A DNA stretch of 64,000 nt from Candidatus Scalindua sp. (GCA_021776915.1 JAIQZU010000069.1:54172-118171), one strand, 5' to 3'. Counted from the first letter of the stretch, positions 8,739-19,003 are shown. Notes: generated by a model from the letters alone, not told the origin. Numbers and translations: made by a program.

Positions 8739-9914
8739 CTACACAAATTGTCCGGCACAAAACCCTGATGACCAGGCCCATTGTAAATTATAACCACCCA
8801 GCCAACCGGTCACATCTACGACTTCCCCAACAAAGTAAAGGCCCTTCACGTTCCTGGCTTCGAAGGTTTTGGAAGATAGATCATCAGTATCAACTCCCCC
8901 TCTTGTTACTTCCGCTACCTTATAATCTTCAGTACCGGAAGGCATGATATGCCATTTATGAAAAATCGCTGCGATCTCATTGATCTCTTTTTCACTATAT
9001 TGGTTTACCGGCTTATTATGATACCATAACTCCATCAATCTATGGGCAAGACGCCTGGTTAATAATTCGCCCATCAGATTCTTTAACTCTGCTTTTGGCC
9101 TTTCATTCTGCCATTGCTTTATGGTTTGAACGAGATCAAGACCAGGCAGCAGATCAATAACAACCTCATCCCCCGGTTGCCAGTAATTTGAAATCTGTAA
9201 TATGGCCGGACCGCTAAGGCCTCTGTGTGTAAAAAGGATGTATTCCCTGAAGGCTTTTCCATTACAGGAAACTACCGCATCTACGGAAATACCCGACAAA
9301 TCACTAAAATTATTCAGGTCGGTTTTGCTCAAGACAAGCGGTACTAAACCCGGCTGACGGGATACAAGATTAAGTCCAAACTGTTCGGCCACCTTATAAC
9401 CAAAACCGGTAGCTCCTGTTTCCGGCATCGACAAACCACCTGTGGCGACAACGAGTGATTCTGTTACATATTCTTCTGAATTGGTCTTTACTGTGAAACC
9501 GTGTTCCTTCCAGATCTTCCTGATTGTACATTTCGTCTGAATCCTGACTCCGGCAATCCGGCACTCTTCCAGTAAAAAGCTTAATATCTCTCTGGATTTT
9601 CCATCACAGAAAAGCTGTCCAGATTTCCTCTCGTGATAAGATACGCCATGCTTTTCAACTAACGAAATAAAATCATACTGACTAAACCGGCTCAATGCTG
9701 ATTTGCAGAAATGGGGATTACCGGATATATAATGCTCCGAGTCCAGATAAAGATTTGTAAAATTACAGCTGCCCCCACCTGAAATCAGTATTTTTTTACC
9801 AACTTGATCAGCGTGGTCCAAAATCAGAACCTTACGCCCTCTCTGCCCGGCCGTCAATGCACACATCAACCCGGCCGCCCCGGCGCCAATGATAACAACA
9901 TCGTAACTTTTCAT
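8739..9914 (-). CDS. HI0933/YhiN-family FAD-dependent oxidoreductase
   Basis: This 391-residue flavoprotein has an N-terminal dinucleotide-binding fold (VVIIGAGAAGLMCALTAG), the family-specific GKKILISGGGSCNFTN loop, a VVATGGLSMPETGATGFG segment and a C-terminal FAD-contact block (GLYFVGEVVDVTGWLGGYN). The HI0933 family is widespread; some members (BaiN) act on bile-acid derivatives, but most have no known substrate. It is cytoplasmic. Its ATG lies 5 bases after the stop of the acidic protein at 9920-11218, so the two are probably one operon. Confidence 0.9.
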   Translation of the reverse strand: MKSYDVVIIGAGAAGLMCALTAGQRGRKVLILDHADQVGKKILISGGGSCNFTNLYLDSEHYISGNPHFCKSALSRFSQYDFISLVEKHGVSYHERKSGQLFCDGKSREILSFLLEECRIAGVRIQTKCTIRKIWKEHGFTVKTNSEEYVTESLVVATGGLSMPETGATGFGYKVAEQFGLNLVSRQPGLVPLVLSKTDLNNFSDLSGISVDAVVSCNGKAFREYILFTHRGLSGPAILQISNYWQPGDEVVIDLLPGLDLVQTIKQWQNERPKAELKNLMGELLTRRLAHRLMELWYHNKPVNQYSEKEINEIAAIFHKWHIMPSGTEDYKVAEVTRGGVDTDDLSSKTFEARNVKGLYFVGEVVDVTGWLGGYNLQWAWSSGFCAGQFV

Positions 9915-9919
9915 AGAGA

Positions 9920-11218
9920 CTAAGTGAGTAATTCCTCAATCTGTTTTTTGATATTTCGTGCTTCGGCAGCAAGATGGTAAAGGTGTTCCAGTGAGAATTT
10001 ATTTATGGCATCAGCAATCCTGTCCAGGCATTCCATGGTAAACATATATACGCCTTTTCTTGGCGCTTCATGTCCGACATCTTCAACCAGAACTCCGCAA
10101 GAGGATATTCGTACCTGTGCTTTAAGGGCAAGTATCACTAAATAATGCTCCAGAGGCGAACGCATCTGGCTCTCTCCGCTTTCGCTTTCTTTAACACGAT
10201 GTAGATGGTCATGTTTCAGGCACTCAAAAAAATTATGTGTAAAAGGCTTAAGCAAACAGAAAACCGGATCATCCTCAAAATCCTGATGGAATGATTCCGA
10301 ATCATCAAAGGGTGATTCAGATGCAGATTTATTCCAATCCTGGAGTTCCGGCAGGGAACTTGCCCACGGTTCAGGCTCTTCCTCCTCCTCCTCGTAACGG
10401 AGATCTACAGTTCTGACCTCATAATCATCATCGTCTTTATCTTTAATGTCCGGAATTTCTGAAAGGTCTAAGAACTTCTCAGGATATTCAGGGTCAAAGG
10501 CAGCATCCCTCTTTCTCATCAAATTATAAGAATTAATTTGTTTTTCCATCCTCCTGTCCATTTGTTCGCTTTCTTCTATCATCTGCGTCATACCTCTTTC
10601 AAGGCTTGCTCCAGTGAGACCTTCGGTATCAACCATGGCGATGAGGGGTTCTTCAAGCCGGGCCTGTTCCAGATAATAATCCAACCAACGTTCAGGTGAC
10701 CACGATTCATCGGTTTCCGGTTCTTTGGGTCTTACACGTCTGCTTTCCAGGAATCCTTCCAACATATCAAGAAGTATATGGAAGTCCGTCGCAATTCCGG
10801 CCATATCACGGAAGAAACGAATGTTGGATTGTGATTCTATACCGGAAAGTTTGTCTATATTTGACAGGATATTACTTAATAAATTGTAAGCGCCGTCAAC
10901 ATCGTCACGGAGATAATAGGCCAATGCACTATTTACGCCCTCTTTTATCGCCTGGAGTCCTTCTGTGACTGGTGCAGCATCTTCAACTTCTTTACTTTTA
11001 GATAAATCTTCCTCGAGGCGATTGATTACACATGGTATGAGAAACATTAACCTGTCAAGACCCGGGAAACGCCCAATTCCATCCCGCGGATCGTCCGGAT
11101 CATTGGCAATATCCTCATCCGCCTTGGTGAAAAAATCCTCCAGTTCGGTAAAAACATCCCTGGTTTTGGATATCTCTGCAAGAATCTGTTTGTGGCCAGT
11201 TATGTTTTGTTTATTCAT
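9920..11218 (-). CDS. Large acidic protein of unknown function
   Basis: The 432-residue protein has no recognisable domain. It is predominantly helical in appearance, with a highly acidic, probably disordered middle (about residues 255-315, with runs of Asp and Glu) between two helical ends. There is no signal peptide or membrane segment. GAGGAA precedes the ATG. It is followed at 5 bases by the HI0933-type flavoprotein and preceded by the PhzF-family gene on the same strand. Confidence 0.75.
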   Translation of the reverse strand: MNKQNITGHKQILAEISKTRDVFTELEDFFTKADEDIANDPDDPRDGIGRFPGLDRLMFLIPCVINRLEEDLSKSKEVEDAAPVTEGLQAIKEGVNSALAYYLRDDVDGAYNLLSNILSNIDKLSGIESQSNIRFFRDMAGIATDFHILLDMLEGFLESRRVRPKEPETDESWSPERWLDYYLEQARLEEPLIAMVDTEGLTGASLERGMTQMIEESEQMDRRMEKQINSYNLMRKRDAAFDPEYPEKFLDLSEIPDIKDKDDDDYEVRTVDLRYEEEEEEPEPWASSLPELQDWNKSASESPFDDSESFHQDFEDDPVFCLLKPFTHNFFECLKHDHLHRVKESESGESQMRSPLEHYLVILALKAQVRISSCGVLVEDVGHEAPRKGVYMFTMECLDRIADAINKFSLEHLYHLAAEARNIKKQIEELLT

Positions 11219-11246
11219 ATTTCCTCTGGATTTTGATCAAAGTTGT

Positions 11247-12047
11247 TTACTCAAGCGGCTGCCAGGTCTTGATTTCAATTTTACCTTCCATATATTTTAC
11301 AGCCTTCCCTGATATAAGAACACGGTCACCATGCAATTCGCAAATCAACTCACCACCACGGCATGAAATCTGTTTCGCAGTCAATCTTGTTTTGCCCATC
11401 CTTCCTGACCAATACGGCGTTAACTGGGTATGGGCTGAGCCGGTTACAGGGTCTTCATCTATTCCATACTTTGGTGCAAAAAAGCGGGATACAAAATCAT
11501 ACTGATTTGATTCTGCCGTAATGATAACCCCGCGCAGATCAAGCCTCTTTAAATAGTCCATGTCAGGCCTGATTGATGCAATATCACTTTCGGTTTCAAA
11601 AACCACAATGTAGTCTTCTGACCGCAAACACTCAATCGGTGTTTTACCGAATGCCTTTATTATCTCATCCGGCACATCACAGGAAACCGGCGGCTGGGAA
11701 GGAAAATCCATGATCAGCCAATCTTCATTTTGCAAAACGGTTAAAGTCCCTGATTTAGAATCAAACTCTATCCTGTCCTTATCGTAACTAAGGAAATTAA
11801 ATAATACATAAGCTGTTGCCAGGGTTGCGTGGCCGCACAAGTCAACCTCACTCGTCGGCGTAAACCAGCGAATGTGAAATCCTTTTTCTGTTGGCACAAA
11901 AAAGGCCGTTTCAGAAATGTTATTTTCTTCCGCAATAGATTGCATAACATCATCCGGAAGCCATGTTTCAAGCGGGATTACTGCCGCAGGATTCCCCTCA
12001 AAAGGCCTGTCTGCAAAAGCGTCAACTTGATAATGAGTTAATTCCAT
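11247..12047 (-). CDS. PhzF-family isomerase/epimerase-like protein
   Basis: Residues MELTHYQVDAFADRPFEGNP open a typical PhzF diaminopimelate-epimerase-like fold of 266 residues. Glu after NNISET occupies the catalytic position of PhzF. The CGHATLATAYVLF and FAPKYGIDEDPVTGSAHTQL motifs are present. The family includes phenazine-pathway isomerase and many enzymes of unknown substrate; no other phenazine genes are present, so a phenazine role is unlikely. ATG 12047 was preferred over the longer in-frame start at 12089 because the family begins there and AAGGAA lies upstream. Confidence 0.88.
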   Translation of the reverse strand: MELTHYQVDAFADRPFEGNPAAVIPLETWLPDDVMQSIAEENNISETAFFVPTEKGFHIRWFTPTSEVDLCGHATLATAYVLFNFLSYDKDRIEFDSKSGTLTVLQNEDWLIMDFPSQPPVSCDVPDEIIKAFGKTPIECLRSEDYIVVFETESDIASIRPDMDYLKRLDLRGVIITAESNQYDFVSRFFAPKYGIDEDPVTGSAHTQLTPYWSGRMGKTRLTAKQISCRGGELICELHGDRVLISGKAVKYMEGKIEIKTWQPLE

Positions 12048-12239
12048 AAATTTTTTTCCTTCAAACTCTACAAAAATACGAGTAAACAAGTAAGACTGGG
12101 AATACTAGATACACCGGCAAGACTTTAATGAATTTCGTATTATAATAAGCAAATAATTGAAATGCGACAGCCAATTATGTAGAATATGGAAAATGAAAAT
12201 TGAATTTATTAGAAACCATTAATAAGGAGAAATTTCACC

Positions 12240-12758
12240 ATGATAGAATTTTGGAAATCAAATGTAATAACTAAAAATCTTAGCAACCCTTTTAACGCAG
12301 TATTCCTGTCACATAAACAGCCGTCCATATCCATTAGCGTTATAATAATGGCATCTATGCTGCTTTTTGTTCTTTCATGCGGAAAGGCTGATAAATCTGT
12401 TTCTGAGGCAGAAGATATTGTTACTATATTAGAGTTTGAGAGTAAATCAAATTTTAGATTGGACATGAAAGATCTTGAATATTATTGCGATGATTTAACG
12501 GTAGCGATCAAAAAGAAGGATTGGAAGAAAATAAGAAAACATGCCATGCGTTTAAACAAAATACTCCCCATAGTCTTGACAGGAAGAAAAAAGGAAGAAC
12601 TGCCAGAAGATTTTGTTACGTTTGATTCCGAGTACCAACTTAGTACGCTTAAACTGGTGGAAGCCGCCGAGGCAGGAGAAATGGATCAACTAAACATCGA
12701 ATATGAGAAAGTGAAACTGGCCTGTGACAATTGTCATATAAAATACAAAGAGGATTAA
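12240..12758 (+). CDS. Cytochrome c'-like lipoprotein paralogue
   Basis: The C-terminus carries a single CDNCH heme c motif nine residues from the end, after a helical body (WKKIRKHAMRLNKILP...). It is a distant paralogue of the protein at 3539-4009. A hydrophobic segment ending in the lipobox-like VLSC (about residues 37-47) is preceded by an unusual 30-residue N-terminal extension. The ATG at 12240 has AAGGAG at 12223-12228; the alternative ATG 12348, directly before the hydrophobic segment, lacks one, so I kept the long form. Likely an exported, membrane-attached monoheme cytochrome. Confidence 0.65.
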   Translation: MIEFWKSNVITKNLSNPFNAVFLSHKQPSISISVIIMASMLLFVLSCGKADKSVSEAEDIVTILEFESKSNFRLDMKDLEYYCDDLTVAIKKKDWKKIRKHAMRLNKILPIVLTGRKKEELPEDFVTFDSEYQLSTLKLVEAAEAGEMDQLNIEYEKVKLACDNCHIKYKED

Positions 12759-12888
12759 TTGTGGAAATGTGTTAATAGAATTTTAATATGGCTACTCAAT
12801 AACATATGTGTATAATTATTCAAGCAGAACAAGGCACAGTTTTATGTTATAAAAAACAATTAAAATTTATTATTTAGAAAGCAGGGAC

Positions 12889-13191
12889 ATGAAATACAAA
12901 GATATAGTTAAAAAGCTGAATCAACTCCATAACAATGGATATTTTAACAACCATAACTCTCCTGAAACTCATGGCACCGGTGATTACAACCAATTTGCGC
13001 ATAATACGATTGGAACTTGTGATTGCCCCAAATGTATTGCCCATGCCCTAGCATTTGGAATACGTGATCATTACCAAGACCATGAAATCACGAAAGAAAT
13101 ATTAGAAGAATTGAAAGTTCTTTATGGAGAAGATAATTTAAAAAATGCTGTAAAAGATGGCGAAAATGACTTTGACCTCACAATTCAGTAA
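12889..13191 (+). CDS. Hypothetical protein with CxCxxC motif
   Basis: This 100-residue soluble protein has a His- and Asn-rich N-terminal half and a central CDCPKC cluster, followed by a charged helical C-terminus. The cluster with nearby His residues could bind a metal. I recognise no family. It follows the cytochrome c'-like gene on the same strand after 130 bases and converges with the M16 peptidase gene. Confidence 0.6.
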   Translation: MKYKDIVKKLNQLHNNGYFNNHNSPETHGTGDYNQFAHNTIGTCDCPKCIAHALAFGIRDHYQDHEITKEILEELKVLYGEDNLKNAVKDGENDFDLTIQ

Positions 13192-13219
13192 CTCTGTATG
13201 CTCCTGACTGGCGGAGTGA

Positions 13220-15868
13220 CTATTCCACGATTACGATCAAATGCTCATCATGTTGGAAAACTAATGGCGCAAGGCGTTCCAGGTCCTGTGTGGTAACAGC
13301 TTTCAGTTTCTCACCGTACTGGTCGTCAGCTTCGGGTGACTTACCGTCAAGGATCTCCATACTTATGTAATATGCCTGGCCCACACGATCCATGCGGCGC
13401 ATACCACGGCGTCCTAAAGCTGCGTTTATTGTTTGCTGCACTTCCTTCACATCGAAATTTTCTTCACGTATTGACAGGATTTCCTCTCGAATACCGGAAA
13501 CCGCCTTCTCAATGTTTTCAGGTCTCGTCCCCATGGTAATACTATACCAACGCGCATCCTTATATTTTGGGAAGTGCGCTCCAATTGAATATGCAAGTCC
13601 CTGCTGTTCTCGAAGGTTAAAGGCAAGTCTATCAGAAAATATACTACTGAGTATGTGTAAAGCCGCTTGATCTTTCTCCTCAACTTTACAACTGTTTGCA
13701 ACAATAATATACGATTGTGACTTGCCGATTTTATGACGTACTGTTTTGCCGGTTTCTTTAAGTTGGAGCTTAAACTCCGGTGCTTGCCATCCGGCATCTC
13801 CCCATTCACCACTAAAACTGGTTTTTACAAGCTTCATTACTTCGTCAACCGGAAGATTGCCTGAAATAGTCAGCAACAGATTTGAAGGATTATATAGTTT
13901 ATCATGAAAGCCCTTTACCTCTTCGAAGTTAAATTGCTCTATATCCTTCGCACTACCAAGCGTCCACCCAAATCCCGGATTTGTAATAAATAGATTGTCA
14001 TACAACATTCTGGCGGCAACTATAGGTGTACTTGAAGCTGCTGTGACAGATAATGAGATAACCATTTTTCTAGCCTGTTCAAAAGCGTCCTTTGTAAGCT
14101 GAGGCTGGGATATCATTTCTGCAAGTAATCTGATCCCTTCTTCTAAAAAGAAATCTACAACCTTCAATCTCATGAAGGCAAAGCGTGGTGAATTATAATA
14201 ATCATCATAAGGGATATTCGGATTGTCGTGAAGTTTTAATTCAGCGCCGATAGATTCCAGCGAATGATACAATTCCTCTCCAGGATGGCTTACTGTTCCT
14301 CCTTCAAGCAGCATTCGCTGTAAAACTTCTGCCATTCCCCACTTTCCTTCTCCTTCACACAGACTTCTGCCTTTTGCTGCCAGGTGCACGCCGACAACTC
14401 GGCTGTCATGGTTTTCCTTTACAACAACAGTCATACCGTTTTCAAGCGTTTCCATATGGTATCGGTTTGGAGTTAGATCAGTGGATGTTCCGGACGACTT
14501 AAAAGGCGGTGACATTAATGTAACTACCGGTAACTGGGATTTCAGGTATTGTAATGCGGCGTCCTGAATCGATTCAGGCGTTACCTGCATTATACTGTCC
14601 ATGTATCCACGGAGAAAGGTATAACCACCGGCGGCAAGATAGCTCGACTTCATCATGGCATAGTAATGCAGTTTTTCCTGCAGGTAAATTTCACTCGTAG
14701 CCCTTGATATTAATATCGGTTGAATTTCGTTCATAAGAACAGGTTTTACTGCCATGCCCCGTACTGCATTTAAGATCAAATCGACAACCCGATCGACATC
14801 GATATTTAAGGGAAGTTCTGCGGAGATCTGCAGGGTTGAGAAATCACTGTTAAATGATACGCTCGCATTGACTGAATTAACCAGGTTTTTATTGGAATCC
14901 TGTTCGAATAAAACATCCAGGACGGAATCTTTCTTGCCGCCAAGAAACTCGGCCAGCATTTGTAATGAAAAGAAATCCTCAGACGCTGGCGCCGGTAGTA
15001 TGAAACCCATATTAAGATACTGTCGATCGTCAGGGAATTTTCCCATACCATTCGCTCCGGCAATCCGCACTGTTTTCGGAGGTGTCAGGATAACAGGCTT
15101 ATGTTCCGGAAGATGGCCGGCAGAATACGGGCCATACTTCTCCCTGACCAGTTCTACCATTCCTGTAACGGCAAAATCTCCAATGACCATCAACGTCATA
15201 TTGTTAGGCACATACCAGTTATGATAATATGTATTCACATCATCACGCTTCAGATGTGTAATTGTAGAGACGGTTCCAAGCACGGGCCGTTCATATGGTG
15301 TGCCTGAATATAAAGTACGTAAGAAGTGGTTGTGTACCTGAGTTGTAGGGCGATCAGCGCTTTTACCGATCTCTTCAATCACGATGCCACGCTCTTTTTC
15401 GAATTTTTCAGGAGGCAGAGTGGAGTTGAAAAGCATGTCTGCCTGGATGTCCATCCCCTGTTCAATATACTCCTTAGGCATCAGGATCATGAAGTTTGTG
15501 TAATCTGGTCCTGTATGGGCATTATTATAACCGCCATAATAATCCATTTCGTTATAAAGTTCCTCCTGGGTACGGTTTTCAGTACCGTTAAAGAGCAGAT
15601 GTTCAAGGAAATGTGCGGACCCGTTTGTTGCCGCATCCTCGTTGCGGCTGCCGGTCTTGACAATCGTAAATGCCGTTATCATGGGGCTGGCGTGATTCTC
15701 TATGAGAATTACCTCCATCCCGTTATCAAGATAGAAAACCGAAGCCTTTTGAGTCTCACCAAACAGAGACAACGCCCGATCTTGTAACTCATCAGCACTG
15801 CAAACAAAAGAGTTTAGTCCAAAAAAACAAAAGAGTATCAGTAGTATATTTAAAGCATTTTTTTTCAT
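13220..15868 (-). CDS. Exported M16-family zinc peptidase (double domain)
   Basis: The 882-residue protein has a signal peptide (residues 1-25) and two M16 (insulinase/processing-peptidase-like) units. The N-terminal unit holds the inverted zinc motif HFLEH in NGSAHFLEHLLFNGT with the downstream Glu region; the C-terminal unit (about 460-882) lacks HxxEH and should be the structural partner half. The RRGMRRMDRVGQAYYISMEIL tail is typical. It probably degrades peptides or misfolded fragments outside the cytoplasm. GAAGGA precedes the ATG. It stands 84 bases upstream-side of nfo on the same strand. Confidence 0.92.
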   Translation of the reverse strand: MKKNALNILLILFCFFGLNSFVCSADELQDRALSLFGETQKASVFYLDNGMEVILIENHASPMITAFTIVKTGSRNEDAATNGSAHFLEHLLFNGTENRTQEELYNEMDYYGGYNNAHTGPDYTNFMILMPKEYIEQGMDIQADMLFNSTLPPEKFEKERGIVIEEIGKSADRPTTQVHNHFLRTLYSGTPYERPVLGTVSTITHLKRDDVNTYYHNWYVPNNMTLMVIGDFAVTGMVELVREKYGPYSAGHLPEHKPVILTPPKTVRIAGANGMGKFPDDRQYLNMGFILPAPASEDFFSLQMLAEFLGGKKDSVLDVLFEQDSNKNLVNSVNASVSFNSDFSTLQISAELPLNIDVDRVVDLILNAVRGMAVKPVLMNEIQPILISRATSEIYLQEKLHYYAMMKSSYLAAGGYTFLRGYMDSIMQVTPESIQDAALQYLKSQLPVVTLMSPPFKSSGTSTDLTPNRYHMETLENGMTVVVKENHDSRVVGVHLAAKGRSLCEGEGKWGMAEVLQRMLLEGGTVSHPGEELYHSLESIGAELKLHDNPNIPYDDYYNSPRFAFMRLKVVDFFLEEGIRLLAEMISQPQLTKDAFEQARKMVISLSVTAASSTPIVAARMLYDNLFITNPGFGWTLGSAKDIEQFNFEEVKGFHDKLYNPSNLLLTISGNLPVDEVMKLVKTSFSGEWGDAGWQAPEFKLQLKETGKTVRHKIGKSQSYIIVANSCKVEEKDQAALHILSSIFSDRLAFNLREQQGLAYSIGAHFPKYKDARWYSITMGTRPENIEKAVSGIREEILSIREENFDVKEVQQTINAALGRRGMRRMDRVGQAYYISMEILDGKSPEADDQYGEKLKAVTTQDLERLAPLVFQHDEHLIVIVE

Positions 15869-15952
15869 TATTTTAAGGTTTCCTTCTTTGCGCTCTCTGC
15901 GCCTTCTTGTCCTCGGCGCCTTCCGTCCGGGGAACGGTGAAAAAGACTATTT

Positions 15953-16795
15953 TCATTTTTCAAGACTATATAACAACTTTATCTCTTCAGGCCAGATCGT
16001 TTCATCGATTGTCTCCAGCACCATGGGGATTTCGTCAAATCGTTTATCATTCATAATAAACCGAAACGGCTCAACTCCCAGCTTTCCCTTCCCAATGCTC
16101 TGGTGTCTATCCACACGAGCGCCCAGGTCAGGTTTTGAATCATTCAGGTGCATTGCACTTAAATATTTAAACCCGACAACTCTATCAAACTCATCCATTG
16201 TTGCCTTAAAAGTCTTCCTGGTTCGAAGATCGTAACCGGCTGTAAAAGTATGGCATGTATCAAGACACACTCCCACTCTCTTTTTATCCTCAACATTCTC
16301 TATTATAGAAGCCAGATGCTCAAAACGAAAACCCATATTGGTGCCCTGTCCGGCTGTATTTTCTATCACAGCCGAAACGCCTCTGGTCTTGTCCAGTGCG
16401 ATGTTAATCGACTCCGCGATTCTCTTTAAGCAGGCATCCTCTGAAATCTTCTTGAGATGACTGCCCGGATGAAAGTTCAGCATTACCAGCCCGAGCTTCT
16501 CACAGCGCTGCATCTCGTCCAGAAAGGAGTCCCTTGATTTCTCTAACCCCTCCTTTTCCGGATGTCCGAGATTTATCAAATAACTGTCATGAGGGAGTAT
16601 ATGTTCCGGCAGAAATTCGGCATCTTCACAATTCTTCTTAAATTTCTCAATATTATCAGTGGTATAAGGTTTCGCCTTCCACTGCCTCTGGTTCTTGGTA
16701 AAAAGAGCAAACGCCTTTGCGCCTATAGCTCTTGCGTTCAAAGGTGCGTTCTCCACTCCGCCGCTTGTACTTACATGTGCCCCGACTCTCTTCAT
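15953..16795 (-). CDS. nfo: Deoxyribonuclease IV (AP endonuclease)
   Basis: This 280-residue enzyme is an endonuclease IV TIM barrel that cuts DNA at abasic sites in base-excision repair. The zinc-ligand motifs are visible: [54 protein letters not shown] and MHLNDSK...GSRVDRH-like [20 protein letters not shown] precedes the ATG. It is of normal length for the family. Confidence 0.95.
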   Translation of the reverse strand: MKRVGAHVSTSGGVENAPLNARAIGAKAFALFTKNQRQWKAKPYTTDNIEKFKKNCEDAEFLPEHILPHDSYLINLGHPEKEGLEKSRDSFLDEMQRCEKLGLVMLNFHPGSHLKKISEDACLKRIAESINIALDKTRGVSAVIENTAGQGTNMGFRFEHLASIIENVEDKKRVGVCLDTCHTFTAGYDLRTRKTFKATMDEFDRVVGFKYLSAMHLNDSKPDLGARVDRHQSIGKGKLGVEPFRFIMNDKRFDEIPMVLETIDETIWPEEIKLLYSLEK

Positions 16796-16837
16796 ATTTT
16801 CTTTCCTCTACACGTACAAATAAGATTTGTTTATATT

Positions 16838-16886
16838 ATTGAAAATATTGTACATTTAACGGTTTTCATTACAAGGATTTATTACA
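16838..16886. repeat. Dispersed intergenic repeat fragment
   Basis: The stretch GAAAATATTGTACATTTAAC and the following bases through ACAAGGATTTATT recur with a few changes at about 20188-20236. Downstream (16887-16965) lie degenerate CACAAAG/ACGCAGAG-type words and one copy of the CCCCGGACA...GCCGAGGAC motif found throughout the window. Confidence 0.6.
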
Positions 16887-17002
16887 CAAAGACAAGTTTC
16901 ACACAAAGCCGCTCCCCGGACAGAAGGCGCCGAGGACAAGAAAGAACGCAGAGGAAAACTAAATTTAGGTGAAAAAGCGAAAGACGAAAGGAAGGTCTTC
17001 TC

Positions 17003-17440
17003 TTTCTTTCCCCTTGACTTTAATGATGTGTGGTTTTACTATCATATTCCATTCAATTCTTAAAGCACAAAAAGACTTTAGCCACAGATTTCCCCGGACA
17101 AAAGTCGTCGAGGACTTTCCCCGGACTGGAAAACGCCAAGGACTTTATTCTGGCAAAATTATTTTTGGATTTTTCCGAAAATAATTTTGAGATGAGTAAA
17201 AGTTAGCTTATAATAAATGTTTATGCTTACACGGATGTTGAGCCTTACGAGCGAAATCCCTGCCCGCCGTACAAGACTTTGGCAGGCGCGGTGCCGAAGC
17301 AAATTCAGTTTTCATTCTATTGCATGACACTACAGCGGAGACACGAAACGTTTTCACCCACAGGTGAGTTCGTGGATATGTACGTAGGAGGATAAATGAC
17401 ATGAACTTTCTTACCAAAAATAACCGTTCTTAACAAAGCA
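17003..17440 (+). repeat. Promoter/leader module, copy A, upstream of catalase
   Basis: The module begins with CCCCTTGACTTTAATGATG and contains TTGACT (17014-17019), 17 bases, then TACTAT (17037-17042), a promoter-like pair. It continues through GGATTTTTCCGAAAATAATT and AATAAATGTTTATGCTTACA, and after a 150-bp insert (about 17237-17390) ends with ATGACATGAACTTTCTTACC. A ten-codon frame MNFLTKNNRS starts at 17401. Copies B and C are at 21211 and 22191, and a left-end fragment (copy D) is at 19063-19115. The catalase gene starts about 105 bases after the module. Confidence 0.75.
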
Positions 17441-17545
17441 TTAATATAACCAGAAATAGCGTCTATTTAATAAAAACGGGCGCAGTTCCTGGTTTCTCTA
17501 GTATCTAAGTATATTTTGTAATACTAAGCCAAAAGGAGGCAAATT

Positions 17546-19003
17546 ATGGAGGATAAGAAAAAACTTACAAACAACGTAGGAGCTCCTGTTGCAGACAATC
17601 AAAATGTCATGACTGCTGGAAAAAGAGGGCCCATGCTCTTACAAGACGTTTGGTTCCTTGAAAAACTTGCACATTTTGACCGTGAGGTCATTCCGGAAAG
17701 ACGTATGCATGCAAAAGGCTCTGGCGCTTTTGGCACTTTTACTGTTACTCATGATATTACCAGGTATACAAAAGCTAAAATTTTTTCTGAAGTCGGAAAA
17801 AAAACAGACCTTTTTGTGCGCTTCTCTACAGTTGCGGGTGAAAGAGGCGCTGCAGATGCAGAACGTGATATTAGAGGGTTTGCAATCAAGTTCTACACGG
17901 AAGAAGGCAATTGGGATCTAGTTGGAAATAATACACCGGTTTTTTTTCTAAAAGACCCGTTAAAATTTCCTGATCTTAATCATGCAGTAAAAAGAGATCC
18001 CCGGACAAATATGCGAAGTGCAAAAAATAATTGGGATTTTTGGACATCTTTACCGGAAGCACTTCATCAAATAACAATTACAATGAGCAACCGCGGTATA
18101 CCATATTCCTATCGTCACATGAATGGTTATGGCAGCCATACATTCAGTCTTATCAATGATAAAAACGAACGCGTCTGGGTTAAATTTCATCTTAAGACAC
18201 AACAGGGAATTAAATGTTTAACTGACCAGGAAGCTGAAGCAATAATAGCAAAGGACAGAGAAAGTCATCAGCGTGATTTACTTGAAAGCATCGATAATGG
18301 TGATTTTCCTAAATGGAATATGAAAATCCAGATAATGTCTGAAGTCGAATCAAAAAAATGTAATTTTAATCCATTCGATCTGACTAAAATATGGCCTCAC
18401 AAAGATTATCCAATGATTGATGTAGGTGTTATAGAGCTGAATAGAAATCCGGGAAACTATTTTGCTGATGTAGAACAGGCTGCTTTTAATCCAGCCAATA
18501 TTATACCTGGTATTGGCTTTTCACCAGACAAAATGTTACAGGGGCGATTGTTTTCTTACGGAGATGCACAGCGCTATCGCCTGGGTGTAAACCATCATCT
18601 TATTCCGGTAAATAAATCAAGATGCCCGTTTCTTAATATGTTCCACCGTGATGGCCAAATGAGAGTTGACGATAATTATGGTTCAACTTTGGGTTATGAG
18701 CCTAACAGTTACGGTGAGTGGCAGGAACAACCTGAATATAAAGAACCACCACTTGAATTGGATGGTGCTGCTGATCATTGGGATCATAGAGAAGACGATG
18801 ATTATTATTCACAGGCTGGAGATCTTTTCCGGCTTATGAGTAAAGAACAACAGCAGGTTCTTTTTGAGAATACAGCTCGAGCAATGGGAGATGCGCCAAA
18901 GGAAATTAAAATCCGCCACATTGGTAATTGCCTGAAAGCAGATGAAGCTTATGGCAAAGGTGTGGCTCAGGCACTTGGAATATCAATAAACGAAGTAAAT
19001 TAA
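17546..19003 (+). CDS. katA: Monofunctional heme catalase
   Basis: This 485-residue small-subunit catalase decomposes hydrogen peroxide to water and oxygen. Motifs: the [12 protein letters not shown] block with the distal His, [27 protein letters not shown] with the distal Asn, [11 protein letters not shown], and [14 protein letters not shown] carrying the proximal heme-ligand Tyr. No signal peptide. AAGGAGG lies just before the ATG. It is a single gene, perhaps driven by the repeated promoter-like module upstream. Its presence indicates defence against oxidative stress. Confidence 0.96.
   Translation: MEDKKKLTNNVGAPVADNQNVMTAGKRGPMLLQDVWFLEKLAHFDREVIPERRMHAKGSGAFGTFTVTHDITRYTKAKIFSEVGKKTDLFVRFSTVAGERGAADAERDIRGFAIKFYTEEGNWDLVGNNTPVFFLKDPLKFPDLNHAVKRDPRTNMRSAKNNWDFWTSLPEALHQITITMSNRGIPYSYRHMNGYGSHTFSLINDKNERVWVKFHLKTQQGIKCLTDQEAEAIIAKDRESHQRDLLESIDNGDFPKWNMKIQIMSEVESKKCNFNPFDLTKIWPHKDYPMIDVGVIELNRNPGNYFADVEQAAFNPANIIPGIGFSPDKMLQGRLFSYGDAQRYRLGVNHHLIPVNKSRCPFLNMFHRDGQMRVDDNYGSTLGYEPNSYGEWQEQPEYKEPPLELDGAADHWDHREDDDYYSQAGDLFRLMSKEQQQVLFENTARAMGDAPKEIKIRHIGNCLKADEAYGKGVAQALGISINEVN

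Noticed and set aside
11247..12047. Phenazine biosynthesis role for the PhzF-family gene
   Set aside because: No other phz gene is present, and most members of this family have other or unknown roles.
14754..15224. 156-residue plus-strand frame inside the M16 peptidase gene
   Set aside because: The minus-strand M16 frame carries the HFLEH zinc motif and is continuous; the opposite frame has no start context or family pattern.
16796..17545. Possible CRISPR-like array in the repeat-rich spacer
   Set aside because: Repeats are not regularly spaced and vary in length and orientation; no cas genes are in the window.
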